From assembly GCA_020637215.1 (NCBI GenBank), contig JACJWI010000005.1, positions 219,145 through 283,144 on the forward strand: a stretch of 64,000 nt of DNA. Reading direction: 5' to 3'. Under the pieces are notes generated by a model that was not told the DNA's origin, ran no database searches, and saw only the letters and a list, made by a program, of their open reading frames with translations. A program made the position numbers and the translations under genes. This DNA is from Microthrixaceae bacterium. GTDB taxonomy: Bacteria; Actinomycetota; Acidimicrobiia; Acidimicrobiales; Microtrichaceae. This document shows positions 44,093-51,226 of the stretch, piece after piece. Numbering within the stretch: the first letter of the stretch is position 1; every line of letters begins with the position of its first letter.

Positions 44093-46417
44093 ATGCCCGC
44101 CACGTACCCGAAGCTTCCGGCCCAGGAGAACCTGCCGTTCCCGGCCACGCCATCGGCGTCGGTCGCGGGGCGGACCATGCAGGACTCCACCTACCAGCCC
44201 CGCGAGCAGCCCCGCCGGCTGCCCGAGGACGCACCGAACATCCTCGTGGTGCTGATCGACGACGCCGGACCGGGCCTGCCGTCGACCTTCGGCGGAGAGG
44301 TGCGCACCGACAACCTGACCCGCGTGCTCTCCCAGGGCATCGGCTACAACCGGTTCCACACCACCGCCATGTGCTCGCCGACGCGGGCGTCGCTCCTCAC
44401 CGGGCGCAACCACCACCGCATCGGCAACGGCCAGATCGCTGAGCTCGCCAACGACTGGGACGGCTACTCGGGCCACATCCCGCCGAGCACCGCGCTCGCG
44501 GCCGAGGTGCTCACCGACTACGGCTACTCGACCGCGGCGTTCGGCAAGTGGCACAACACCCCCGCCGAGGAGACCACCCCCGCCGGTCCGTTCCACAACT
44601 GGCCGACCGGGAAGGGCTTCGAGTACTTCTACGGCTTCCTGGCCGGCGAGGCGTCGCAGTGGGAGCCGAACCTGGTGCGCAACACCACCAGCGTGCTGCC
44701 GCCCAAGCGCCCCGAGGAGGGCTACCACCTCAGCGAGGACCTGGCCGACGACGCCATCGGCTGGCTGCGGCGCCACAAGGCCTTCGAGGCCGACAAGCCG
44801 TTCTTCATGTACTGGGCCAGCGGCTGCCTCCACGGCCCGCACCACATCATGAAGGAGTGGGCCGACCGCTACGCCGGCAAGTTCGACGACGGCTGGGACG
44901 CGTACCGCGAGCGGGTGTTCGACCGTGCCAAGGCCCAGGGGTGGATCCCCGCGGACGCCGAGCTCACCCCGCGGGACCCGACCCTCGCCGCGTGGGACGA
45001 CATCCCCGAGGCCGAGCGTCCGTTCCAGGCCCGGCTGATGGAGGTCGCGGCCGGTTACGCCGAGTACACCGACGTGCAGGTCGGCCGCCTCCTCGACGAG
45101 GTCGAGACGCTCGGCTACGGCGACAACACTCTGGTCGTCTACATCTGGGGCGACAACGGCTCGTCGGGTGAGGGCCAGAACGGCACGATCAGCGAGCTGT
45201 TGGCCCAGAACGGCATCCCGACGACGGTCGACATGCACATCAAGGCTCTCGAGGAGCTCGGCGGCCTCGACGTCCTCGGCTCGCCCAAGACCGACAACCA
45301 GTACCACGCCGCGTGGGCGTGGGCGGGCAGCACCCCCTACAAGGGCATGAAGCTGCTGGCGTCGCACCTGGGCGGAACCCGCAACCCGATGGTGGTGAGC
45401 TGGCCCGGCCACATCACCCCCGATGCCCGGCCGCGTACCCAGTTCCACCACTGCAACGACCTGGTGCCGACCATCTACGAGATCCTCGGCATCACCCCGC
45501 CGCGGACCGTGAACGGCGTCGAGCAGCAGCCGCTCGACGGGGTCAGCTTCGCCTACACCTTCGACGACCCCGACGCCGAGGGCCGGCTGCGCACCCAGTA
45601 CTTCGAGATCATGGGCAGCCGGTCGATCTACCACGACGGCTGGATGGCATCGGCGTTCGGGCCCCGCAGCCCGTGGGTGCCGGGGATGCCGCCGGGCATC
45701 CTCGAGTGGACCCCCGACCAGGACACCTGGGAGCTGTACCACCTCGACGAGGACTGGACCCAGTCCCGCGACCTGGCCGACGAGCACCCCGACAAGCTCG
45801 CCGAGCTCAAGGAGGTGTTCGCGATCGAGGCGGCGCGCAACAGCGTCTACCCGATCGGCGGCGGCCTGTGGGTGCCGGTGTTCCACCCCGAGATGCGCAT
45901 CTCGACCCCGTACCGGGAGTGGAGCTTCACCGGCGACATCGTCCGCATGCCCGAGTTCTGCGCCCCGGCGCTCGGCAACCGGGCCAACACCGTCGACATC
46001 GACCTCGAGTGCGGCGACGCCGCCAGCGGCGTGCTCTACGCGCTCGGCGCCAACAGCGGCGGGCTCACCTGCTACATGGACGACGGCCACCTCTGCTACG
46101 AGTACAACCTGTTCATCCTGCAGCGCACCAAGGCCCGTTCCGAGGCGCCGCTGGGTGCCGGCCGCCATTCCATCCGCGTCGAGACCGTCTACACCGAGGC
46201 CCGACCGGGCGGCCCGCTGGCGGTCACGCTGTCGGTCGACGGCGACGTCGTCGCCACCGCCGCGGTTCCGATCAGCGCCCCGCTGCTGTTCACCGCCAAC
46301 GACTGCCTGGACATCGGCACCTGCCTGGGCAGCCCGGTGTCGCTCGACTACTTCGACCGGGCCCCGTTCCCCTTCGACGGCACCATCCACACCGTCGACG
46401 TCCGCTACCTGACCTGA
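44093..46417 (+). CDS. Arylsulfatase-family sulfatase
   Basis: A 774-residue sulfatase. The formylglycine signature CSPTRAS starts at Cys94, followed by LLTGRNHHRIG; the N-terminal metal-site aspartates lie in ILVVLIDDAGPG, and DNGSSGEGQ and SWPGHI appear later. The C-terminal ~200 residues (from about 575) form a beta-rich domain outside the core. No signal peptide is seen, so it is probably cytoplasmic. No formylglycine-generating enzyme lies in this window. Targets could be aryl or alkyl sulfate esters, steroid sulfates included, but this is not shown. A GAGGAG ribosome-binding site precedes the ATG. Confidence 0.88.
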   Translation: MPATYPKLPAQENLPFPATPSASVAGRTMQDSTYQPREQPRRLPEDAPNILVVLIDDAGPGLPSTFGGEVRTDNLTRVLSQGIGYNRFHTTAMCSPTRASLLTGRNHHRIGNGQIAELANDWDGYSGHIPPSTALAAEVLTDYGYSTAAFGKWHNTPAEETTPAGPFHNWPTGKGFEYFYGFLAGEASQWEPNLVRNTTSVLPPKRPEEGYHLSEDLADDAIGWLRRHKAFEADKPFFMYWASGCLHGPHHIMKEWADRYAGKFDDGWDAYRERVFDRAKAQGWIPADAELTPRDPTLAAWDDIPEAERPFQARLMEVAAGYAEYTDVQVGRLLDEVETLGYGDNTLVVYIWGDNGSSGEGQNGTISELLAQNGIPTTVDMHIKALEELGGLDVLGSPKTDNQYHAAWAWAGSTPYKGMKLLASHLGGTRNPMVVSWPGHITPDARPRTQFHHCNDLVPTIYEILGITPPRTVNGVEQQPLDGVSFAYTFDDPDAEGRLRTQYFEIMGSRSIYHDGWMASAFGPRSPWVPGMPPGILEWTPDQDTWELYHLDEDWTQSRDLADEHPDKLAELKEVFAIEAARNSVYPIGGGLWVPVFHPEMRISTPYREWSFTGDIVRMPEFCAPALGNRANTVDIDLECGDAASGVLYALGANSGGLTCYMDDGHLCYEYNLFILQRTKARSEAPLGAGRHSIRVETVYTEARPGGPLAVTLSVDGDVVATAAVPISAPLLFTANDCLDIGTCLGSPVSLDYFDRAPFPFDGTIHTVDVRYLT

Positions 46418-46420
46418 GCA

Positions 46421-47230
46421 GTGAACCACCCGCTCCTCAACGTCGCGGCACTGATCGTCGCCGGCGCGGTCGTGTTCGCCGTCGCCGCGTTGGTGCGTCG
46501 CCGGGCGACGAAGCTCGCGGATCTCGACACCGCTCCGTGGTCGGCGACCCTGTCCTACGTCGCCACCGCGTACGGGGTGCTGATCGGCTTCTCGATCCTG
46601 CTGCTGTTCGGGCAGTTCGCCGACGCGCGCCACGCCGTGGGCGACGAGGCGACCTCGGTCGGCACCGCGTTCGAACAAGCGGCGCTGTTCCCGGACTCCG
46701 CCCCCGCGGTGCAGACCGCGCTGGTCTGCTACGCCGAGGCTGCTGCCCGCTACGACTGGCCGGCCATGCGCGCCGATGGCGGCGCCCCTGAGGTCGACCG
46801 GGCCTTCGCGAACCTCGTGCAGTCCCTCGGCGTCGACGACGCGCCGTCGACCGGAGCGCTGCACTCGGCCACGGCGACCAACCTGGCATCCCAGGTGGGC
46901 GCCATCTCCACCGCTCGGGAGACCCGGTTGGTGGCCGCCGAGGCCGACATGCCGTTGATGATGTGGGGGCTGCTCGTCGGTGGAGGCCTGTTCGTCCTCG
47001 TGCTGATCTTCGTGGTCACCTCGACCGCGACGCCGCGCACCCAGGCCGGTCTGGTCGCCGCGGCCGGGATGTTCACGATCATGATGCTGCTGCTGGTCGC
47101 GGCGCTGAACTCACCGTTCGCCGACGGCCCTGGCCGCATCAGTCCCCGGCTGATCACCGAGGCGGCGTCGACCATGAGAGCGTCGCCGAACGCGACGACC
47201 ATCGGTCGCTGCCCTGAGCTCGGCTCCTGA
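46421..47230 (+). CDS. DUF4239 membrane protein
   Basis: A 269-residue protein with two N-terminal membrane helices (about 7-24 and 45-66), an extended helical soluble region and two C-terminal membrane helices (about 185-210, 215-232). The pattern (GVLIGFSILLLFGQFADARHAVGDEATSVGTAF) is that of the DUF4239 (bestrophin-like) family, whose function is unknown. GTG start is three bases after the sulfatase stop, so translation is coupled. It ends six bases before palindromic element copy 4. Confidence 0.78.
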   Translation: MNHPLLNVAALIVAGAVVFAVAALVRRRATKLADLDTAPWSATLSYVATAYGVLIGFSILLLFGQFADARHAVGDEATSVGTAFEQAALFPDSAPAVQTALVCYAEAAARYDWPAMRADGGAPEVDRAFANLVQSLGVDDAPSTGALHSATATNLASQVGAISTARETRLVAAEADMPLMMWGLLVGGGLFVLVLIFVVTSTATPRTQAGLVAAAGMFTIMMLLLVAALNSPFADGPGRISPRLITEAASTMRASPNATTIGRCPELGS

Positions 47231-47236
47231 CCCGAA

Positions 47237-47288
47237 CGCTTTGTAGTGCGAGATCCAGGCGAACGCCTGGATCTCGCACTACAGAACG
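47237..47288. repeat. 52-bp palindromic element, copy 4 (AA centre, two mismatches)
   Basis: Left arm reads CGCTTTGTAG where the other copies have CGTTCTGTAG, giving two mispairs (47239/47286 and 47241/47284); otherwise identical. It lies between the convergent DUF4239 and VWA genes. Confidence 0.9.
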
Positions 47289-47388
47289 CCGGCGGATGCC
47301 CCGGGGTCGAGGGTGGCCCGGGCCCGACGGGATGGGGCGGCCGTCGGGCCCGGGTGCCGAGCGCCCCTCCAGGGGCGTGGAGGAGCGC

Positions 47389-48132
47389 TCAGCGGCCCGT
47401 CGTGCGACGACGGTGCGACTCGGCCGGCTTCCCTTCCTCGAAGAAGTCGGCCTTGTCGACCCGCTCCGCTCGACGGACCTTGCCCCGCATGTTGCGGGTC
47501 CCCTGTGACAGCGAGTCGAACGCGAGGGCCGCGCCGTCAGCGGAGGCTTCGAACATCTGGGTGTTGCCGACCGCGACGCCGAGGCCTCCGGCCTCGCCGT
47601 AGACGTCGAGCGCGGCGCCGAGGAACACGAAGGTCCAGCCCGCCGCGGTCCGCTCCTCGACCAGGTGCTTCACCGCGGCCAGGGACTGCTCCCGGCTGGC
47701 GTTCTCGTGGCCGTCGGTGACGGAGACGAACACGACCTCCTCGGCGGGGTGGCCGACCGAGGCCAGCGCACCCGCCCGGGCGGTTCCCGACGCGATCAGC
47801 CGGGCGGTGGCGTCGAGCAGCGGGGTGCCGCCACGGGGGACGAAGGTGGAGGCGTCGAGGGGTGCCATCTCGGCGATCGGGATCGCGTCCGCGACCACCT
47901 CCTGGGGATCCTCGCTGTCGAACTGGACCAGGGTGAAGCGGGCGTCGGCTCCGTCGGCCTGCTGGTCGGCGAGCAGTCGGTTGAAGCCGCCGATCACGTC
48001 GTCGGCCATCGACGCCATCGATCCGGAACGGTCGAGCAGGACGTAGAGGTGGACGATCGGCGATGCCGTCGGGGCCGGCGTGTCCTTCTTGCGGGTGGGC
48101 TTCTTGCGGGGGTTCTTGTCGGTGGGGCTCAT
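47389..48132 (-). CDS. Von Willebrand factor A domain protein
   Basis: A 247-residue VWA protein. A Lys/Pro/Thr-rich N-terminal tail (1-24) precedes the MIDAS motif DRSGSM (Asp34, Ser36, Ser38), with the later metal residues in PRGGTPLLDA (Thr) and SVTDGHEN (Asp). The C-terminal region has GKVRRAERVDKADFFEEG. No signal peptide or membrane helix is seen, so it is cytoplasmic. Such stand-alone VWA proteins often partner ATPases or tellurite/stress systems. A GGAGGAG ribosome-binding site supports ATG 48132. It is divergent from the sigma-like gene across the 18-bp inverted repeat. Confidence 0.8.
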   Translation of the reverse strand: MSPTDKNPRKKPTRKKDTPAPTASPIVHLYVLLDRSGSMASMADDVIGGFNRLLADQQADGADARFTLVQFDSEDPQEVVADAIPIAEMAPLDASTFVPRGGTPLLDATARLIASGTARAGALASVGHPAEEVVFVSVTDGHENASREQSLAAVKHLVEERTAAGWTFVFLGAALDVYGEAGGLGVAVGNTQMFEASADGAALAFDSLSQGTRNMRGKVRRAERVDKADFFEEGKPAESHRRRTTGR

Positions 48133-48234
48133 GGCCGTCTCCTCCGGGTGTGGGTGCTGGATGGGGTGTCCCAGTGGACTGGCGTCCCAGCTGGGCCGGC
48201 GGTCGTGGCCGCTCACGGGGTTCGAGATCGCTGA

Positions 48235-48288
48235 CGCCGAGATGTGACATCGGGTCGCGGATCGGCGGCGCGATGTCACATCTCGGCG
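48235..48288. promoter_or_regulatory. 18-bp perfect inverted repeat between VWA and sigma-like genes
   Basis: Arms CGCCGAGATGTGACATCG at 48235-48252 and its exact complement at 48271-48288 with an 18-base spacer. It lies 35 bases before the sigma-like gene and about 100 before the VWA gene, so it is a strong candidate for a shared operator or a transcript hairpin. No relation to the 52-bp palindromes is evident. Confidence 0.75.
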
Positions 48289-48323
48289 CCACACTTCTCG
48301 GACGGAGTGGAGGTGAGGTCCCG

Positions 48324-49073
48324 ATGGATCCGACGACGAGCAACCCGGGTGGCGACCCCGTCGGGGGGACTCGTGTGGACAGCTCCGGCGACCCGGCAGC
48401 TGCGGTCGATGGTCGTGAGGTGCTCGACTGGCTGCTGAGCGACCAGGCCCGGGCGTTCGCCCGACGTCGACTGCGGGCCGCCGGACTCGGATCGTCGACC
48501 GACCACGTCGACGACGTGCTGGGAGACGCCGTCGTGTCGGTCATGCGTCGCCTCCGCTCGGCCGACCCGCTCGTGCTCGACTCGGTCGAGGCCTACGGGA
48601 CCACGGTCATCGCCAACCAGGTGCGTGCCGTCGTGCGGGGCCGCGACCTGCTCGTCGACGACGACCCGGCGGCCCGCCTCGCATTGGACCGCACCGCGGA
48701 GCCTCCGCCGTTCGTCGTGGACGCCGACTTCGAGGACGATCTGCGGGTGGCGCTGGAAAACCTGGGCGGCCCGCCGTGGCTGATGTCGGCCGCGCTGGCG
48801 CTGCTGATCTTCATCGGCCACCCGGGCAGCGAACCCGACGACGCGCCGGCGCCGATCTCCGGCTCTCGGCCCGATCAGGCCCTGTGCTGGCCGGCGCTCT
48901 GGCTGGCGGGGGAGCACGACCTGTTCCCGGAGCCCTACGGCCGAGACGGGACCGACACCGTCGCCCGGCGCCGCCGTCGCGCTCGGCGGATCCGCGCCGT
49001 GCAAGCCCAGTTGGAGCGTGGCCATGCCCACCTCCTGGCGGTGGACCGACGTGACGGAGGCGACCGTGGCTGA
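48324..49073 (+). CDS. Sigma-70 region-2-like protein without an obvious region 4
   Basis: A 249-residue protein. Residues about 35-110 (WLLSDQARAFARRRLRAAGL, DHVDDVLGDAVVSVMRRLRSAD, SVEAYGTTVIANQVRAVVRGRD) resemble region 2 of ECF sigma factors, which binds core polymerase and the -10. The second half does not show the region 4 helix-turn-helix; it has a hydrophobic AALALLIFIGHPG, a WPALWLAG and an Arg-rich RRRRRARRIRAVQAQLERG. It may be a divergent sigma factor or a core-binding regulator. GGAGGTGAGG precedes ATG 48324. It is coupled to the next gene by an eight-base overlap. Confidence 0.55.
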   Translation: MDPTTSNPGGDPVGGTRVDSSGDPAAAVDGREVLDWLLSDQARAFARRRLRAAGLGSSTDHVDDVLGDAVVSVMRRLRSADPLVLDSVEAYGTTVIANQVRAVVRGRDLLVDDDPAARLALDRTAEPPPFVVDADFEDDLRVALENLGGPPWLMSAALALLIFIGHPGSEPDDAPAPISGSRPDQALCWPALWLAGEHDLFPEPYGRDGTDTVARRRRRARRIRAVQAQLERGHAHLLAVDRRDGGDRG

Positions 49074-50364
49074 GCCCGCTCCCTGGGGCGTCCACCCCGA
49101 TCAGGCCGATGAGCTCGTCATCGTCGACGACGGCGGATCGACGCGTCTCGACGGTTCCGCGTTCGGGCCGGCCGGAGCGATCGTCGTCGATCTCGGCGAC
49201 GGTTCCGAGTGGTGGGTCGACCACGCCGATCCCGACGGCTTCGTCGGCTATGAGCCCGGCGCGGCGTGGCGAACGGGAGCCGACCTGGCCGCGGAGCCCG
49301 CCGTGGCGGCGTTGTTCGGCGGTGACGCGGCGCTGATGCTCGCCGACCGTTGGGACCGACGGTCGGTGGCGGATGCCTCCGGGGCCTACCCGGTAGGCGG
49401 GCGCGGGCCGACGATGCGGACCGCACCGCGGGGGATTCCGCAAGGGTCGGTGGGCGACGGTCTGCTGCGGATCGATCTGGCGTCCGATCCCGGTTCGTCA
49501 CCGCTGGCCCGGTTGGCGGCCGCGGCCGAGGCCCTCACCCTGCTGGGAGAGCTCCCGGTGGGGCCGTTGCTCGACCACGGTCGTGCCGCTCTGATCGGGG
49601 GCGTCATCGACGATGCGGCGGTGGTGGATTCCAGCGACGTGGCCGGGCTCGACCCTCGGCTGGTCCGGCCGTTGGCCGACGAGTTGCAGCGGGCGCTGGT
49701 GGTCGAACCCGACCTGCGATCCGCTCTGGAAGGTGTGATCGGCCGGCTGCGGCGGTTCACCGTCGAGCCAGAAATGCCGGTCGCTCTCCCGGTCATGGCC
49801 GACGCCGTGCCCATGGCGGCGGGTGAACCGGAGGAAGCGGGGGAGCTGGGCCGGGCTTTCGCACTCGCCGGCCCCGACGAGTCGGGAAGGCAGGAGCCGC
49901 GGGTCACTCGCGAGACGCCGACCCTGGTGGTGGTCCGGGTCGGTCCCGACACCGAGCCCGGGGGCTGGGCGTCGGTGTGGCGTGCCGACGGCCTCGTCCG
50001 GATCGGACTCGCTCCGCTGCAACCCGACCTCGACGGGTGGTCGGCCCGGATCGCCGTTCCTCCCGACCTGGTCGACGGTGCCGAGATCGCCCGGATCGAG
50101 CACCCCGACCGCAGCGATGGTGCAGGATCAGCGTCGTTGGCCTCGGTGCGGGGCGCCGTCCAGGCCGGCCGTGACGCCTGCCGTCACGAGCGTCTCGGTG
50201 ACCGCGACGCGGCCCGGGCGCGGTGGCTGGAGTGCGCCGGGCTGTGGCGGGCGGTCGGAGACGTCGGCCGTGCCCTGCTCGCGACCACGTACGCCGAGCG
50301 GTTCGGTCCGGCCGCTCGACGTCGGCCGTCGCTCGCCGACGCGATCACCGTGACCGTTCTGTAG
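49066..50364 (+). CDS. Unknown 432-residue protein coupled to the sigma-like gene
   Basis: I do not recognise this protein. The N-terminal ~90 residues are beta-rich (LVIVDDGGSTRLDGSAF, AIVVDLGDGSEWWVDH), the middle is helical (ARLAAAAEALTLLGELPVGPLLDH; LVRPLADELQRALVVEPDLRSAL), then comes a Thr/Val beta-rich part (TPTLVVVRVGPDTEPGGWASVWRADGLVRIGL) and a helical end with a TPR-like RHERLGDRDAARARWLECAGLWRAVGDVGRAL. No signal peptide or membrane helix. GTG 49066 is chosen for GGAGG at 49056-49060; upstream starts at 49051 and 49024 are possible. Its TAG stop lies inside palindromic element copy 5 (ends TVL). Confidence 0.6.
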   Translation: MAEPAPWGVHPDQADELVIVDDGGSTRLDGSAFGPAGAIVVDLGDGSEWWVDHADPDGFVGYEPGAAWRTGADLAAEPAVAALFGGDAALMLADRWDRRSVADASGAYPVGGRGPTMRTAPRGIPQGSVGDGLLRIDLASDPGSSPLARLAAAAEALTLLGELPVGPLLDHGRAALIGGVIDDAAVVDSSDVAGLDPRLVRPLADELQRALVVEPDLRSALEGVIGRLRRFTVEPEMPVALPVMADAVPMAAGEPEEAGELGRAFALAGPDESGRQEPRVTRETPTLVVVRVGPDTEPGGWASVWRADGLVRIGLAPLQPDLDGWSARIAVPPDLVDGAEIARIEHPDRSDGAGSASLASVRGAVQAGRDACRHERLGDRDAARARWLECAGLWRAVGDVGRALLATTYAERFGPAARRRPSLADAITVTVL

Positions 50365-50407
50365 TGCGAGATCCAGGCGTTCGCCTGGATCTCGCACTAC
50401 AGAACGG
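50354..50407. repeat. 52-bp palindromic element, copy 5 (TT centre)
   Basis: Perfect palindrome with 26-bp arms (50354-50379, 50382-50407) and the same TT orientation as copy 1. It lies between the 432-residue gene and a convergent SDR gene, and supplies the TAG stop of the former (50362-50364). Confidence 0.92.
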
Positions 50408-50419
50408 AGAGTCGGGGGC

Positions 50420-51205
50420 TCAGGGGCGTGGTGCGGGCCACGTGTCGGCCTGCACCGCGGCTTCGGTGCCGCCGTCGCAGGTCAGGAACGACCCCACGAA
50501 GAATCCGGCGTCGGGTGACAGCAGGAACTCCATCAGCGCGGCGAGCTCGTCGGCGGACCCGGGTCGACCGATCGGGATCGGGTAGGTGTCGCCCAGCCCG
50601 GACACGAACTCCCAGCCGCCCTCGGTCATGGCGGTCGACACGAAGCCCGGCGCCACGGCGTTCAGCCGGATGCCCCGGCCGATCCAGTCCGCACCGACCG
50701 CCGCGCGGCGCACCCAGCGGGCCAGTGCCAGCTTCGACACCGGGTAGGCGTTGAGGGCGTCGTCGCCGACGACGGCCAGGGCCGCCGGTTCGTCGCCGGC
50801 CAACAGCACGTCGGCCCACTCCGCCGGGTAGCCCGGCATGGTCGTCGTCGAGTTCGACGAGATCGCCACCGCGGAGGGGTTCGTCCCCCGGGCGAGCAGC
50901 GGTCGCAGGCCCTCGAGGGTGGCGACGGCGCCGAAGTAGTTGACCGACACGATCAGCCCGGCCATCGGGCCCTCGACCGACTGCACGCCGGCACCGGCCA
51001 CCAGCCCGTCGATCGCGCCGCCGGCGATCTCGGCGACCGCGTCGACCATTCCTGCCCGGCCGTCGCCGGTGGCCAGATCGGCCTCGACCTCGGCGCCGGT
51101 CCCGGGGCGGTCGACGCCGATGACCGTCGTCCCCCGATCGCGCAGCCTCCGGCTCAGCGCCGCCCCCATGCCGGACGCGGACCCCGTGATCACCACCGTC
51201 GTCAT
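50420..51205 (-). CDS. SDR similar to 3-alpha-hydroxysteroid dehydrogenase/carbonyl reductase
   Basis: A 261-residue SDR with TGSASGMG (7-14), active Ser in AISSNS (117-120), Tyr154 and Lys158 in YPVSK. The middle section DGLVAGAGVQ...VSVNYFGAVATLEGLRPLLARGTNPSAVAISSN follows the Comamonas 3-alpha-hydroxysteroid dehydrogenase/carbonyl reductase (HsdA) pattern, including its short helical insert after the strand carrying Ser. It could interconvert 3-hydroxy- and 3-ketosteroids, which would suit the ipd genes, but related SDRs have other substrates. Minus-strand TAGTGT (51213-51218), seven bases before the ATG, fixes the start. Confidence 0.78.
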   Translation of the reverse strand: MTTVVITGSASGMGAALSRRLRDRGTTVIGVDRPGTGAEVEADLATGDGRAGMVDAVAEIAGGAIDGLVAGAGVQSVEGPMAGLIVSVNYFGAVATLEGLRPLLARGTNPSAVAISSNSTTTMPGYPAEWADVLLAGDEPAALAVVGDDALNAYPVSKLALARWVRRAAVGADWIGRGIRLNAVAPGFVSTAMTEGGWEFVSGLGDTYPIPIGRPGSADELAALMEFLLSPDAGFFVGSFLTCDGGTEAAVQADTWPAPRP

Positions 51206-51212
51206 GGTCGCG

Positions 51213-51218
51213 ACACTA
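51213..51218 (-). promoter_or_regulatory. Leaderless -10 element of the HSD-like SDR
   Basis: TAGTGT on the minus strand, seven bases before ATG 51205, in the gap after the aldehyde dehydrogenase stop. The SDR can therefore be transcribed apart from the upstream gene. Confidence 0.5.
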
Positions 51219-51226
51219 CGCCCGGA

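Noticed and set aside
43553..46864. An 1103-codon frame on the minus strand opposite the sulfatase
   Set aside because: Val/Gly/Arg/His-rich antisense shadow of the sulfatase and its neighbours, with no start signal or motif.
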